A DNA stretch of 39,137 nt from Aurantiacibacter xanthus (GTDB lineage: Bacteria; Pseudomonadota; Alphaproteobacteria; Sphingomonadales; Sphingomonadaceae). How positions within the stretch are numbered: position 1 is the stretch's first letter; each line of letters begins with the position of its first letter. Of this stretch, positions 15,048 to 23,774 are shown one piece after another. The position numbers were made by a program, and so were the translations under genes. The notes below the pieces were generated by a model that was not told where the DNA came from, did not search any database, and saw only the letters and a list, made by a program, of their open reading frames with translations. The DNA lies in the NCBI RefSeq assembly GCF_003584015.1, contig NZ_QXFM01000069.1, forward strand, positions 1 to 39,137, read 5' to 3'.

Positions 15048-15812
15048 TTGAATCAGAATCGAAACAACAATCGTCGGCGTGGTCGCGGTAACAACAACAA
15101 TCGTGGTGGCGGTGGTGGCGGCAACGCCCACAACCGGATCGACTCGCGCGCTCGCGGCAATGCGCCGCAGATGCTGGAGAAGTACAAGAAGCTGGCGCAC
15201 GACGCCTCCTTGAACGACGACCGCGTGCAGACCGAATATTACCTTCAGTTCGCGGATCACTACTTCCGTGTCATCGCCGATACCAAGGCGCAGAAGGACG
15301 AACAGCGCGCCCGCACCAGCAACGACCGCGACGACGAGGACGAAGACGAGCGCGGCGAGGACGAGCAGCAGCAGCAGCGCGACAGCGGTCGTGATGCAGG
15401 CCGCGAAAACACGCGCCGTCCGCGGCGTGAACGGCCCGCGAACGGGTCGGGCAAGGCCGCCGAGGAAGGCAACGAGGGCATCGAGGGCGAAGAGGACGAC
15501 GGGGCCAACCCGTTCACGCCCGAACGCGCCGAGCGCAAGCCGAAGAAGGCCGCTCCGCGCCGCCGCACCCGCGCTGCCGAGACCGACGACAGCGATGATG
15601 ATGGCGACAACGGGCTCGACCCCGGCATGCTGCCGCCCGCCATCGCCCGCAGCAGCTCTGACGATGACGACGACGCCGGGACGGACGAAGCGGAGAATGC
15701 CGACGAAGCCAAGGCGGAAAAGCCCAAGGCCAAGCCGCGCGCTACCCGCACCCGCCGTCCGCGCGCTCCGCGTGACGAAGGCGGTGAAGAGGCGCTCGAA
15801 GCCGTCGGCTGA
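15048..15812 (+). CDS. DUF4167 domain protein
   Basis: This 254-residue protein belongs to an alphaproteobacterial family of unknown function. The N-terminus is extremely Asn/Arg/Gly-rich, as in RNA-binding tails (MNQNRNNNRRRGRGNNNN), followed by the compact DUF4167 core (about residues 30-80, KYKKLAHDASLNDDRVQTEYYLQFADHYFRV). The rest is low-complexity with alternating acidic and basic blocks. An RNA or ribosome-related role is often suggested by the basic tail and by linkage to prfA-prmC, but it is not shown here. Start TTG 15048 has a GAGGAAG site 10 bases upstream. Only 8 bases separate it from lnt. Confidence 0.9.
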   Translation: MNQNRNNNRRRGRGNNNNRGGGGGGNAHNRIDSRARGNAPQMLEKYKKLAHDASLNDDRVQTEYYLQFADHYFRVIADTKAQKDEQRARTSNDRDDEDEDERGEDEQQQQRDSGRDAGRENTRRPRRERPANGSGKAAEEGNEGIEGEEDDGANPFTPERAERKPKKAAPRRRTRAAETDDSDDDGDNGLDPGMLPPAIARSSSDDDDDAGTDEAENADEAKAEKPKAKPRATRTRRPRAPRDEGGEEALEAVG

Positions 15813-15820
15813 CCTCGGCC

Positions 15821-17428
15821 ATGGCTGCCTCCGCACTTCGGGCTGACGGCGGCTTTGTCCTGCTTGACAGCCAACCGCGCCGCACCCGGTGGTGGGCGCT
15901 CGGTCTGGGCGTGCTGGCGGCGACCGGTTTCCAGCCGTTTGGCCTGTGGCCGCTCGCGCTGCTGGCTGGCGGGCTGTTTGCGCTGATTGCCGCCCGCAGC
16001 GGCGGCTGGCGCGAGGCGGCGCTGCTCGGCTGGCTGTTCGGCATGGGCCATTTCACGCTCGGCAACAGCTGGATCGCCACCGCCTTTACCTATCAGGCCG
16101 AAATGCCCGCCGTGCTCGGCTGGCTCGCGGTGCCGGTGCTGTCGGTCTATCTTGCCATCTATCCGGCGCTTGCCGCCGGTGCCGCCCGCGCTCTGGGCCG
16201 TGCCGGGCCGGGCTGGGCCTTTGCGCTGATCTTCGCCGGGTGCTGGATCGTGGCCGAATGGCTGCGCAGCTGGGTCTTCACCGGCTATGCCTGGAACCCG
16301 TTTGCGATGGTGCTGCTCGGCCCGTTCGAGCGACCGGGGCTGGCGCTGCTGGCGCCGTTCATGGGCACCTATGCGCTGTCGGGCCTTGCCATGCTGCTCG
16401 GCTGGGTGCTGGTGGCCTTGGCGCGGGCGCGCAAGTGGGGCCTGCTTGCGGGCGGTGCGGCGTTGCTGGTGGCGGGGATGTATCTGCCGCAACCGGCCTT
16501 GCGCGAAACCGATCTCGCGCTGACCGTGGTGCAGCCCGACATCGCGCAGGACCGGGTCCACGAGCCTGCATTCTACGAGGACCACTTTCGGCGACTGGCC
16601 AGCAATTCGCTGCCAAAGACACCGGGCGAGCGGCGGATCGTGCTCTGGCCCGAGAGCGGCATGGTCGACTATCTGCAAGAGGGCTATCCGCAGCGGTATT
16701 ACGACAGCACGACCGCTTTCGGCAGCCCGGTGCTGGCGCGGCGGCGGCTGGCGGGGGCCATCGGCAGGAATGCCCTGCTGATGACCGGTGCGGTCGATCT
16801 CGAAATCGGCGAGGAAGACGGCCTGATCCGGGCGCTGGGGGCGCGCAATGCGGTGACCGTGCTCGACGACAAGGGCGATATCGTCGGCAGCTATGCCAAG
16901 GCGCATCTCGTGCCCTTTGGCGAATATCTGCCGCTGCGCTGGCTGCTCGAACCGCTCGGGTTGTCGCGGCTGGTGCCCGGCGCGATCGACTTCTGGCCGG
17001 GTCCGGGGCCGCGCACCTTCGATTTCGGCGCCTATGGCAAGGCCGCGATCCAGATCTGCTACGAGATCGTGTTCTCGGGTGAGGTGGTCGAGCAGGGCAC
17101 CCGGCCCGACTATATCTTCAACGATTCGACCGATGGCTGGTTCGGTGCCTTCGGCCCGCCGCAGCACTTTGCCCAGGCGCGGATGCGCGCGATCGAGGAG
17201 GGGCTGCCGGTCCTGCGCTCGACCACCACCGGGATCAGCGGTGTGATCGATGCGCACGGCGTGGTGCGCCAGCATCTCGGCATGCGCGTCGAGGGAAGGA
17301 TCGACGGCAAGGTGCCCGCCGCTGCCGCGCCGACGCTGTTTTCCCGCTTCGGGAACGGCTTGGGGTTGGCATGGGCGGGATTGGCCCTACTTGCAGGGTT
17401 GATTGCCTTGCGCCGACGGGCCGGATAG
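15821..17428 (+). CDS. lnt: Apolipoprotein N-acyltransferase
   Basis: Lnt adds the third acyl chain to the N-terminal cysteine of lipoproteins in the inner membrane. The 535-residue protein has about six N-terminal membrane helices (residues 25-225), a periplasmic nitrilase-fold domain with the catalytic triad E278 (VLWPESG), K360 (GSYAKAHLVPFGEY) and C413 (IQICYEIVF), and a last helix at the C-terminus. All three catalytic residues are present. Its substrates could include the lipoproteins encoded at 4314, 31610 and 33651. It sits directly after DUF4167 and 50 bases before metK, probably in one operon. Confidence 0.96.
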   Translation: MAASALRADGGFVLLDSQPRRTRWWALGLGVLAATGFQPFGLWPLALLAGGLFALIAARSGGWREAALLGWLFGMGHFTLGNSWIATAFTYQAEMPAVLGWLAVPVLSVYLAIYPALAAGAARALGRAGPGWAFALIFAGCWIVAEWLRSWVFTGYAWNPFAMVLLGPFERPGLALLAPFMGTYALSGLAMLLGWVLVALARARKWGLLAGGAALLVAGMYLPQPALRETDLALTVVQPDIAQDRVHEPAFYEDHFRRLASNSLPKTPGERRIVLWPESGMVDYLQEGYPQRYYDSTTAFGSPVLARRRLAGAIGRNALLMTGAVDLEIGEEDGLIRALGARNAVTVLDDKGDIVGSYAKAHLVPFGEYLPLRWLLEPLGLSRLVPGAIDFWPGPGPRTFDFGAYGKAAIQICYEIVFSGEVVEQGTRPDYIFNDSTDGWFGAFGPPQHFAQARMRAIEEGLPVLRSTTTGISGVIDAHGVVRQHLGMRVEGRIDGKVPAAAAPTLFSRFGNGLGLAWAGLALLAGLIALRRRAG

Positions 17429-17478
17429 AGCCGCCCCGTAGCCCAAGCGAAGTACGTCCAAAGGGAGCCTGATCGCAA

Positions 17479-18729
17479 ATGCGTGCCACTTACCTCTTCA
17501 CCTCTGAAAGCGTTTCCGAAGGTCATCCCGACAAGGTCTCCGACCAGATCTCCGACGCCATCGTCGACCTGTTCCTGTCGAAGGATCCCGAGGCGCGTGT
17601 TGCCTGCGAGACGCTCACCACCACCCAGCTTGTGGTGCTGGCGGGCGAGGTGCGCGGCAAGGGCATGATCGACACCGACGGCAACTGGGAGCCGGGCGCG
17701 CAGGAGGAAATCCAGCGTGTGGTGCGCCAGAAGGTCAAGGACATTGGCTATGCGCAGGAAGGGTTCCACTGGCAGAACCTGACCTTCGAAAACCACCTCC
17801 ACCCGCAGAGCGCCGACATCGCGCAGGGCGTCGATGCCGCGGGCAACAAGGACGAAGGCGCGGGCGATCAGGGCATTATGTTCGGCTATGCCAGCGACGA
17901 GACCGACGACCTGATGCCGGCCACGCTCGACTACAGCCACAAGATCCTCGCCCAAATGGCCGAAGACCGCCACTCGGGCGTCGCGCCTTTCCTCGAACCC
18001 GACGCCAAGAGCCAGGTCACGCTGCGTTATGCGGACGGCAAGCCCGTCTGCGCCACCGCCATCGTGGTCTCGACCCAGCACGCGAAGGACTATTGCCAGC
18101 CCTGGGAAAAGGACGGCAAGAGCGGCGGCGATGCGGCCAAATATGCCGAGCTGCGCGACTATGTGAAGGGTGCGATTGCCTCGGTAATCCCGGCCGAGCT
18201 GCTCAGCGACGAGACAGTCTATCACATCAACCCGACTGGCAAGTTCGAGATCGGCGGCCCCGATGGTGACGCTGGCCTGACCGGGCGCAAGATCATTGTC
18301 GATACCTATGGCGGCGCTTCTCCGCACGGCGGCGGGGCCTTCTCGGGCAAGGATCCGACCAAGGTCGACCGCTCGGCGGCCTATGTCACGCGCTACCTTG
18401 CCAAGAACGTGGTCGCCGCTGGGCTGGCCAAGATGTGCACCATTCAGGTGTCCTACGCGATCGGCGTGAGCGAGCCGCTGTCGCTCTACATCGACACCAG
18501 CGGCACCGGCACTGTGCCCGACGAGCAGATCGAGCAGGCCGTGTGGGAAGTCGCCAAGGCGCGGCTCGGCGGGCTGACCCCGCGCGGTATCCGCATGGGG
18601 CTCGGGCTCAACAAGCCGATCTACGGCAAGACCGCCGCCTATGGCCACTTCGGCCGCAAGGCCGAGGGCGACCTGTTCCCCTGGGAAAAGACCGACCTCG
18701 TCGACGACCTCAAGGCCGCTCTGGCCTGA
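17479..18729 (+). CDS. metK: S-adenosylmethionine synthetase
   Basis: MetK makes SAM from methionine and ATP. The 416-residue protein contains [18 protein letters not shown] (ATP/methionine-binding, with the catalytic His), [16 protein letters not shown], and the [19 protein letters not shown] signature with the phosphate-binding loop. It is slightly longer than E. coli MetK, as usual in alphaproteobacteria, with an insertion around residues 195-215. An AAAGGGAG site lies before ATG 17479. SAM serves methyltransferases also encoded here (trmB, prmC, the 33651 gene). No known SAM riboswitch is evident in the 50-base leader. Confidence 0.97.
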   Translation: MRATYLFTSESVSEGHPDKVSDQISDAIVDLFLSKDPEARVACETLTTTQLVVLAGEVRGKGMIDTDGNWEPGAQEEIQRVVRQKVKDIGYAQEGFHWQNLTFENHLHPQSADIAQGVDAAGNKDEGAGDQGIMFGYASDETDDLMPATLDYSHKILAQMAEDRHSGVAPFLEPDAKSQVTLRYADGKPVCATAIVVSTQHAKDYCQPWEKDGKSGGDAAKYAELRDYVKGAIASVIPAELLSDETVYHINPTGKFEIGGPDGDAGLTGRKIIVDTYGGASPHGGGAFSGKDPTKVDRSAAYVTRYLAKNVVAAGLAKMCTIQVSYAIGVSEPLSLYIDTSGTGTVPDEQIEQAVWEVAKARLGGLTPRGIRMGLGLNKPIYGKTAAYGHFGRKAEGDLFPWEKTDLVDDLKAALA

Positions 18730-18739
18730 GGAACGCGCG

Positions 18740-19972
18740 GTGGCGGGCCCAATGATCCGCCACCGTATCGCGGCGCTCGATGCCCTGCGCGGCGTGGCCG
18801 TGGCGGGGATCGTGGCGATGAACGTCATCGCCTATGCGATGCCACCCGCCGCCTATATCAACCCGCGCGCCTATGGCGGCGACGGGCCGCTTGCCACCGG
18901 GCTATGGGCGCTCGGCTTCCTCTTGGTCGAGGACAAGTTCCGCACCCTGTTCGCGATGATGTTCGGCGCCGGGGTGACGATCCTGATCGAGCGCGGCGGA
19001 GCGCACCCGTGGCGCGCGCACTATGCCCGGATGGCGGCGCTGTTCGTGATCGCCATGGCCCATGCCGTGCTGCTCGCCAATAACGACGTGCTGCGGACCT
19101 ATGCCGTGATCGGCTGTCTGCTCCCCTTGTTTATTCGTCTGCCGTTGCGCTGGCTGCTCATAGGAGCGGCGGCGTTGATGCTCGGGCAACTGGCGGTGTC
19201 GGGCTATGTCGCCTGGGGCTGGTTGCGTTACTGGCATGGGCTGGCGACGGGGCTCACCAGCGACACCGGTCCGCTGGCCGAGGTCGAGCGGCGCTTCGGG
19301 GCCGATCCGCAGATGATAGCCGCCAGCCTCGCCCAGTGGCAGGAGAGCCTGCCCGAACGGATCGTGCGCCGGATGCACGACTGGCCGATCCAGCTGTCCT
19401 CCATCGCCGCGCAGATTCCCTCGACGCTCGCGACCATGCTGGTGGGCGTGGCGGCGTGGCGCAGCGGCCTGCTGGCGGGCGTGTGGCCGCAGAAGCGCCT
19501 ATTCTGTCTCGCCGCATGGCTGGGCGTGCCGAGCCTTGTCGCGCTGGCGGGCATGGCGCTGTGGTCGATCATGACCGGGTTCAACGCCATCGTCACCGCC
19601 TTCAATGCGCTGGTGCTGTCGGCCCCGTTCGACATGATGCTGGGCATTGCCTATGCCGCGCTGGCGATGGCGCTGTTCGGCGGGCCGCTGGCGGCGCGCG
19701 CCTCGACCCGGCGTTGGGCGGCGGTGGGCCGAATGGCGCTGACCAATTACCTTGGCACCAGCCTTGTCTTCGCCGCGCTGTTTGCGGCCTGGGGGCTGGG
19801 TCTGTTCGGCATGGTCACGCGCGGGCAGGCGTTGGCGCTCGGGCTGATCCCGGTCATGCTGATGCTGGTGGTCTCGCCGCTGTGGCTAAGCCGCTTCCGC
19901 CAAGGCCCCGCCGAATGGCTGTGGCGTTCGCTCGCAGCGCTAAAACCGCTCCCGTTCAGACAGCTGCGTTGA
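18740..19972 (+). CDS. DUF418-family membrane protein
   Basis: This protein of about 410 residues has about nine or ten hydrophobic helices. The start IAALDALRGVAVAGIVAMN and the C-terminal AAVGRMALTNYLGTSLVFAALF are typical of the DUF418/YeiB-like family (distantly related to membrane acyltransferases); the precise function is unknown. I prefer GTG 18740, which lies 6 bases after a GAGGAA site overlapping the metK stop; ATG 18752 is the alternative. It begins 10 bases after metK, so is probably cotranscribed. Its 3' end overlaps the convergent MFS gene by 17 bases. Confidence 0.88.
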   Translation: MAGPMIRHRIAALDALRGVAVAGIVAMNVIAYAMPPAAYINPRAYGGDGPLATGLWALGFLLVEDKFRTLFAMMFGAGVTILIERGGAHPWRAHYARMAALFVIAMAHAVLLANNDVLRTYAVIGCLLPLFIRLPLRWLLIGAAALMLGQLAVSGYVAWGWLRYWHGLATGLTSDTGPLAEVERRFGADPQMIAASLAQWQESLPERIVRRMHDWPIQLSSIAAQIPSTLATMLVGVAAWRSGLLAGVWPQKRLFCLAAWLGVPSLVALAGMALWSIMTGFNAIVTAFNALVLSAPFDMMLGIAYAALAMALFGGPLAARASTRRWAAVGRMALTNYLGTSLVFAALFAAWGLGLFGMVTRGQALALGLIPVMLMLVVSPLWLSRFRQGPAEWLWRSLAALKPLPFRQLR

Positions 19973-21230
19973 CCCGCGCCAGATCGCGCGCCGAAGTCCG
20001 CGCGGCAAGGAAATAGAGCCCCGATGCGATCACATAGAGCGCGCCGGTAAAGGCCATGGCCATGGTCAGCCCTTGGTCGGGCCCGAGCTCGGCGCTCAGG
20101 GTGTCGCTCAATGTGCCGACGATCAGCGGCCCGACTGCGCTCGCCACACCGTAGAATACCTGGAGCACGGCATAGCCCGTCACCCGCATCCGCGGATGCA
20201 TCAGGTTCTGCAAGGCGGCATAGGTGATGCCGAGGTAGCCGAAGCCAAGGAATGTCGCGACACTGATCGCTCCCAGCAGCAGGCCCAGCTCCTCCAGCCT
20301 GAGGCCGAAATAGTAGGCCGGTGCCGCGAACAGCAGGCACACCGCCGGCACCAGCGCATAGGCGGTCGGGGTCTTCTCGCCGAATTTGTCGCCCAGCCAG
20401 CCCGACACCAGCACCGAGAGCATAGCGGGCGCGCTGGCGATCAGGCCCGAATACATCCCCGCCTCGGCCAGCCCGAGCCCGAACCGGCGGATCATCAGCG
20501 AGGTGAAAAAGTAGTTCATCCCGAAGCCGAGCATCGCGGCAAAGGTCGAGCCGAAGATCATGTTGCGCGCGCTGGGCAGCGCCAGCAGGCGGGCGAGCAC
20601 CTCGCGGAAGCTCGGCACCTTGTCACCCAGCGCTTCGGCCCCGCCCTTATCGTGGACCCCCCGTTGTGGCTCGGCGATCAGCAGCCACACCAGCAGCGCC
20701 AGCACGAAGCCGGGAATGGCGGCGATCAGGAAGGTGTAGCGCCAGCTGAAGTGGTGCGCGATGGCGCCGCCGCCGACATAGCCGATCAGCGCGCCCAGCG
20801 GCGGGGCGATCATCAGCACCGACATCGCGAACCCACGCCGACGCGGTGGGAAATAATCTGACACCACCGATTGCACCGAGGGCAGGCCGATCGCCTCGCC
20901 CAGCCCCACGCCCATGCGCGCGGCGAGCAGCTGGAACCAGCTTCCCACCCCTGCGCACAGCGCCGTGGCGGCTGACCAGATCACTGTGCCAAGGGCAATG
21001 AGGTGGGTGCGGGTGGCGCTTTCGGCGCGGCGGGCGATCAGAATACCGGCGAAGATGTTGAGCACGGTGAAGGCCGCCGCCATCAGCGAGACCTGACTGT
21101 CGCTCAGCCCGAACTCGGCTTTGACCGGCTCGACCAGCACGTTGACGACGATCCGGTCGATAAAGCCGATGGTGGTGATGCCGGCCATGACGACCAGCGC
21201 CAGCCACGGTGAAGTGCTGCGCGTAAACAT
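19956..21230 (-). CDS. MFS transporter, spinster-like
   Basis: A 424-residue protein with twelve hydrophobic segments in two halves. The N-terminal half has GFIDRIVVNVLVEPVKAEFGLSDSQVSLM and the MFS loop motif region RRAESATRTHLIALG; SVVSDYFPPRRRGFAMS between helices 4 and 5 is typical of the spinster/organic-anion branch frequent in sphingomonads. Substrate is unknown. A central cytoplasmic loop (about 195-230) separates the halves. It may export or import small organic acids or lipids. It is separated from the upstream GST gene by 91 bases on the same strand. Confidence 0.9.
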   Translation of the reverse strand: MFTRSTSPWLALVVMAGITTIGFIDRIVVNVLVEPVKAEFGLSDSQVSLMAAAFTVLNIFAGILIARRAESATRTHLIALGTVIWSAATALCAGVGSWFQLLAARMGVGLGEAIGLPSVQSVVSDYFPPRRRGFAMSVLMIAPPLGALIGYVGGGAIAHHFSWRYTFLIAAIPGFVLALLVWLLIAEPQRGVHDKGGAEALGDKVPSFREVLARLLALPSARNMIFGSTFAAMLGFGMNYFFTSLMIRRFGLGLAEAGMYSGLIASAPAMLSVLVSGWLGDKFGEKTPTAYALVPAVCLLFAAPAYYFGLRLEELGLLLGAISVATFLGFGYLGITYAALQNLMHPRMRVTGYAVLQVFYGVASAVGPLIVGTLSDTLSAELGPDQGLTMAMAFTGALYVIASGLYFLAARTSARDLARVNAAV

Positions 21231-21321
21231 GCGGCTGCGGGTCCTCTCTCCCTTTTGCCGCCTTGTCGCATGGCTCCGCGCAGAAATGCAATGCCCTATA
21301 ACAATTATCGTATGAAAGGGA

Positions 21322-22008
21322 TTATCCCGCTTGGCGATAGTCCGCCGTCAGGGTGCCCGAGGCGGCCAGCTCCTCCTCGTGGCTGGTCTCGCGCCAGCTT
21401 TCGGCAAGCGCAGCCAGCTCCCACTCCTGCATGGCTGGATGCGCGAGCATGTGTTCGACCCATCGCGCACCCTCGCCGACATCGAGACCATAGGTGCGGA
21501 TGCGATAGGCAACCGGGGCGAAGAAGGCGTCGAGCGCGCTGAAATGAGGCCCCGCCAGCCACGGCCCCCCGAAGCGGTCCAGCCCCTGTTCGAACAGCTC
21601 GCGCAGCCGTGCCACGTCCTTCGCCAGCGCAGGCGAGTGCGGACCTTTCTGCACCCGCACCCCGACATTCATCGTGCACTCGTTGCGCAAGGGGGCAAAG
21701 CCGCCGTGCATCTCGGTAACGCCGCACATGGCAAAAGCGCGCGCCTCCTCGTCCTGCGGCCAGACACCGGGGTGACGCTCCGCCAGATAAAGCACAATGC
21801 CGAGCGAATCCCACACGGTGCGTTCCCCGTCGAGCAGCACCGGCACCTGCCCTGTGGGCGAGAAGCTGCGGAACGCCTCGTAGTTCACGGGCTTGGTGAA
21901 CGGCTCGATCCGGTCCTCGAAGGCGATGCCGAGCGCCTTCATCAGCACCCACGGGCGCAGCGACCAGCTCGAATAGTTCCGGTTCGCCGTGATCAGGGTG
22001 TAGCCCAT
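21322..22008 (-). CDS. Glutathione S-transferase family protein
   Basis: The 228-residue protein has a thioredoxin-fold N-terminal domain (about 1-80: NRNYSSWSLRPWVLMKALGI, then the cis-proline site TGQVPVLLDGE and the glutathione-binding DSLGIVLYLAER) and a helical C-terminal domain (about 95-215). The N-terminal SSWS serines are candidates for the glutathione-activating residue. Substrate unknown. It begins 7 bases after scoB, so it is likely the third gene of the scoA-scoB operon, perhaps in detoxification linked to that pathway. Confidence 0.9.
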   Translation of the reverse strand: MGYTLITANRNYSSWSLRPWVLMKALGIAFEDRIEPFTKPVNYEAFRSFSPTGQVPVLLDGERTVWDSLGIVLYLAERHPGVWPQDEEARAFAMCGVTEMHGGFAPLRNECTMNVGVRVQKGPHSPALAKDVARLRELFEQGLDRFGGPWLAGPHFSALDAFFAPVAYRIRTYGLDVGEGARWVEHMLAHPAMQEWELAALAESWRETSHEEELAASGTLTADYRQAG

Positions 22009-22015
22009 GCGCGGG

Positions 22016-22675
22016 TCAGACGACGTAATGCGCGGTGGTCTTGGCGGCCACTTCGTCCGCCGTCACACCCGGAGCCAGCTCGATCAGCCTGAACGGCGAG
22101 GAATGGTCGGGCCGCTGGAACACGGCGAGATCGGTGATCAGCATGTCGATCACGTTCCTGCCGGTGAGCGGCAGCGAGCATTCGGGGATGAATTTGGGCT
22201 CGCCGTGCTTGGAGACGTGCTCCATCACGCAGATGATCTTCTTCACGCCTGCCACCAGGTCCATCGCGCCGCCCATGCCCTTGATGAGCTTGCCGGGGAT
22301 CATCCAGTTGGCGATGTCGCCATTTTCCGAGACTTCCATCGCGCCCAGAACGGTGAGATCGATATGCCCGCCGCGGATCATCGCGAAGCTCGTCGCGCTG
22401 TCGAAATAGGCCGAGTGCGGCAATTCCGAGATCGTCTGCTTGCCCGCGTTGATGAGGTCGGCGTCGACCTCGTCGGGGGCGGGGAAGGGGCCGATGCCGA
22501 GCATTCCGTTCTCGCTTTGCAGCGTGACGTGGATGTCGTCGGGGATGTGGTTGGCCACCAGCGTGGGGATGCCGATACCGAGGTTGACGTAAAACCCGTC
22601 TTCCAGCTCTCTGGCGGCGCGGGCGGCGATCTGGTCGCGGGTCCAGCCCTTGGTCAGTCCATCATGCATGGTCAT
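22016..22675 (-). CDS. scoB: 3-oxoacid CoA-transferase subunit B
   Basis: The 219-residue beta subunit moves CoA from succinyl-CoA to acetoacetate or related 3-oxoacids. [14 protein letters not shown] contains the conserved SENG with the catalytic glutamate that forms the CoA thioester intermediate. [14 protein letters not shown] and [18 protein letters not shown] are also typical. It starts immediately after the scoA stop (coordinates abut), indicating translational coupling. The enzyme is used in ketone-body or branched-chain acid breakdown. Confidence 0.95.
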   Translation of the reverse strand: MTMHDGLTKGWTRDQIAARAARELEDGFYVNLGIGIPTLVANHIPDDIHVTLQSENGMLGIGPFPAPDEVDADLINAGKQTISELPHSAYFDSATSFAMIRGGHIDLTVLGAMEVSENGDIANWMIPGKLIKGMGGAMDLVAGVKKIICVMEHVSKHGEPKFIPECSLPLTGRNVIDMLITDLAVFQRPDHSSPFRLIELAPGVTADEVAAKTTAHYVV

Positions 22676-23398
22676 TCATCCCATCTCCGTTTCGCGGGTG
22701 GTCACAAATTCGATCTTCTTGTCGTAAGGCGCGCCCACGATCATGCGCTGGACGTAAACGCCCGGCAGGTGAATCTGGTCGGGGTCGAGTGCGCCGGCCG
22801 GCACCACTTCCTCCACCTCCACCACGCAGACCTTGCCGCAGGTGGCGGCGGGCACGTTGAAATTGCGCGCCGTCTTGCGGAACACCACGTTGCCGGTTTC
22901 GTCGGCCTTCCACGCCTTCACGATCGAGAGGTCGGCGAAGATGCCGCGTTCGAGGATATAGTCCTCCATCTCGCCCTCGCGATTGGGGAACTGCTTCACT
23001 TCCTTGCCCTCGGCCACCAGCGTGCCGACGCCGGTCTTGGTGTAGAAGCCGGGAATGCCCGCCCCGGCCGAACGCATACGCTCGGCCAGCGTGCCTTGGG
23101 GGGAGAACTCCACCTCCAGCTCGCCCGAGAGATACTGGCGCTCGAACTCCTTGTTTTCGCCCACGTAGGACGAAATCATTTTCTTCACCTGCTGCGTGCG
23201 CAGCAACATGCCGATGCCCTCGTTGTCGATCCCGGCATTGTTCGAGGCGAAGGTGAGGCCCTTCACGCCCGAGGCCTGAATGGCCTTGAGCAGACGCTCG
23301 GGAATGCCGCAGAGGCCGAATCCGCCCGAGGCGATCAGCATATCGTCATGCAACAGGTCCGAAAGCGCGGCTTCGGCGGAGGGGTAGAGTTTGTTCAC
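22676..23398 (-). CDS. scoA: 3-oxoacid CoA-transferase subunit A
   Basis: The 240-residue alpha subunit has the family features MLIASGGFGLCGIPERLLKAI (glycine-rich CoA-binding loop), LTFASNNAGIDNEGIG and GAGIPGFYTKTGVGT. The start is GTG 23398 (VNKLYPSAEAALSDLL), with a GGGAG site about 9 bases upstream; the longer open frame to 23506 is rejected because its N-terminus is not family-like. First gene of scoA-scoB-GST. A perfect 19-base palindrome 142 bases upstream (23540-23558) may be an operator for this operon. Confidence 0.95.
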   Translation of the reverse strand: MNKLYPSAEAALSDLLHDDMLIASGGFGLCGIPERLLKAIQASGVKGLTFASNNAGIDNEGIGMLLRTQQVKKMISSYVGENKEFERQYLSGELEVEFSPQGTLAERMRSAGAGIPGFYTKTGVGTLVAEGKEVKQFPNREGEMEDYILERGIFADLSIVKAWKADETGNVVFRKTARNFNVPAATCGKVCVVEVEEVVPAGALDPDQIHLPGVYVQRMIVGAPYDKKIEFVTTRETEMG

Positions 23399-23539
23399 AG
23401 GTGGCTCCCGAAGGGTAGGTTTCCATCTTGGCGACTGACAAGGGAGCATAGGGCCTTCCATGCCGTGCTGCAGCATAAATTCTGCTCCCGACCGCCGAGC
23501 GGGCACAGCAACGGGCCAGCCAGCGTGCTTTACCTAGTA

Positions 23540-23558
23540 AGTTGCATTCCATGCAACT
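23540..23558. promoter_or_regulatory. Perfect 19-base palindrome, possible operator
   Basis: AGTTGCAT-TCC-ATGCAACT is a perfect inverted repeat with a 3-base centre. Its size is right for a dimeric repressor such as TetR-type regulators. It lies 142 bases upstream of scoA and could also form the first hairpin of the candidate RNA. Which role applies cannot be decided from sequence. Confidence 0.4.
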
Positions 23559-23644
23559 CAGCTTGCGCTTTTCGCACTTGCGAAATGGCGGGTAAGTTGC
23601 GAATAAGGACCTGCCTTTCAGGCATCCTCTCCCAAGACTTTCCA

Positions 23645-23674
23645 AGCCCGGCTGGCAACAGCCGGGCTTTTTTT
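23645..23674 (+). terminator. Strong rho-independent terminator with no gene in front of it
   Basis: A perfect 10-bp stem AGCCCGGCTG/CAGCCGGGCT with a GCAA loop is followed by seven T residues on the + strand. On the other strand there is no T-run. The nearest + strand gene upstream ends at 19972, so it must serve an unannotated transcript. Confidence 0.85.
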
Positions 23675-23774
23675 CTGCCTGTCTCACGGCGGTCGCATGC
23701 CCACGCGTTTGCAATGGGTCGCAGGGCTTCCTAGCTTTCTGACATCAGTAGCGAACGGGAAGGCTTTTCACAGC

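Larger units (their letters stand above)
23530..23674 (+). ncRNA. Candidate small RNA or attenuator leader
   Basis: On the + strand, four hairpins follow each other: AGTTGCAT/ATGCAACT (23540-23558), TTTCGC/GCGAAA (23570-23585), TGCCT/AGGCA (23612-23624) and the terminator at 23645-23674. The terminator has no upstream gene on its strand, so some short transcript must end there if it works. It could be an independent sRNA or an early-terminated leader of the CDC48 gene 100 bases downstream. The 5' end is a guess, since no clear promoter was identified. Similarity to a known RNA family is not recognised. Confidence 0.45.
23399..23774. other. Structured spacer between scoA and the CDC48 gene
   Basis: This 376-base stretch has no convincing protein gene. 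It contains a perfect 8-3-8 palindrome, two more hairpins and a strong + strand terminator, described separately, plus the leader of the CDC48 gene. The part from 23399 to 23520 is high GC with nothing specific that I can name. Confidence 0.5.

Noticed and set aside
15260..17275. 671-codon minus-strand open frame across DUF4167 and lnt
   Set aside because: Low-complexity Arg/Pro/His/Gln translation typical of antisense frames in GC-rich DNA; the + strand genes have full conserved motifs.
17429..17478. Possible SAM or SAM/SAH riboswitch in the metK leader
   Set aside because: The 50-base leader lacks the conserved cores I know for SAM-II or the SAM/SAH type. An Rfam covariance search would be decisive; a significant hit would reverse this.
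22007..23734. 575-codon + strand open frame over scoB-scoA
   Set aside because: Antisense shadow of two well-supported genes, and it runs through the terminator at 23645-23674.
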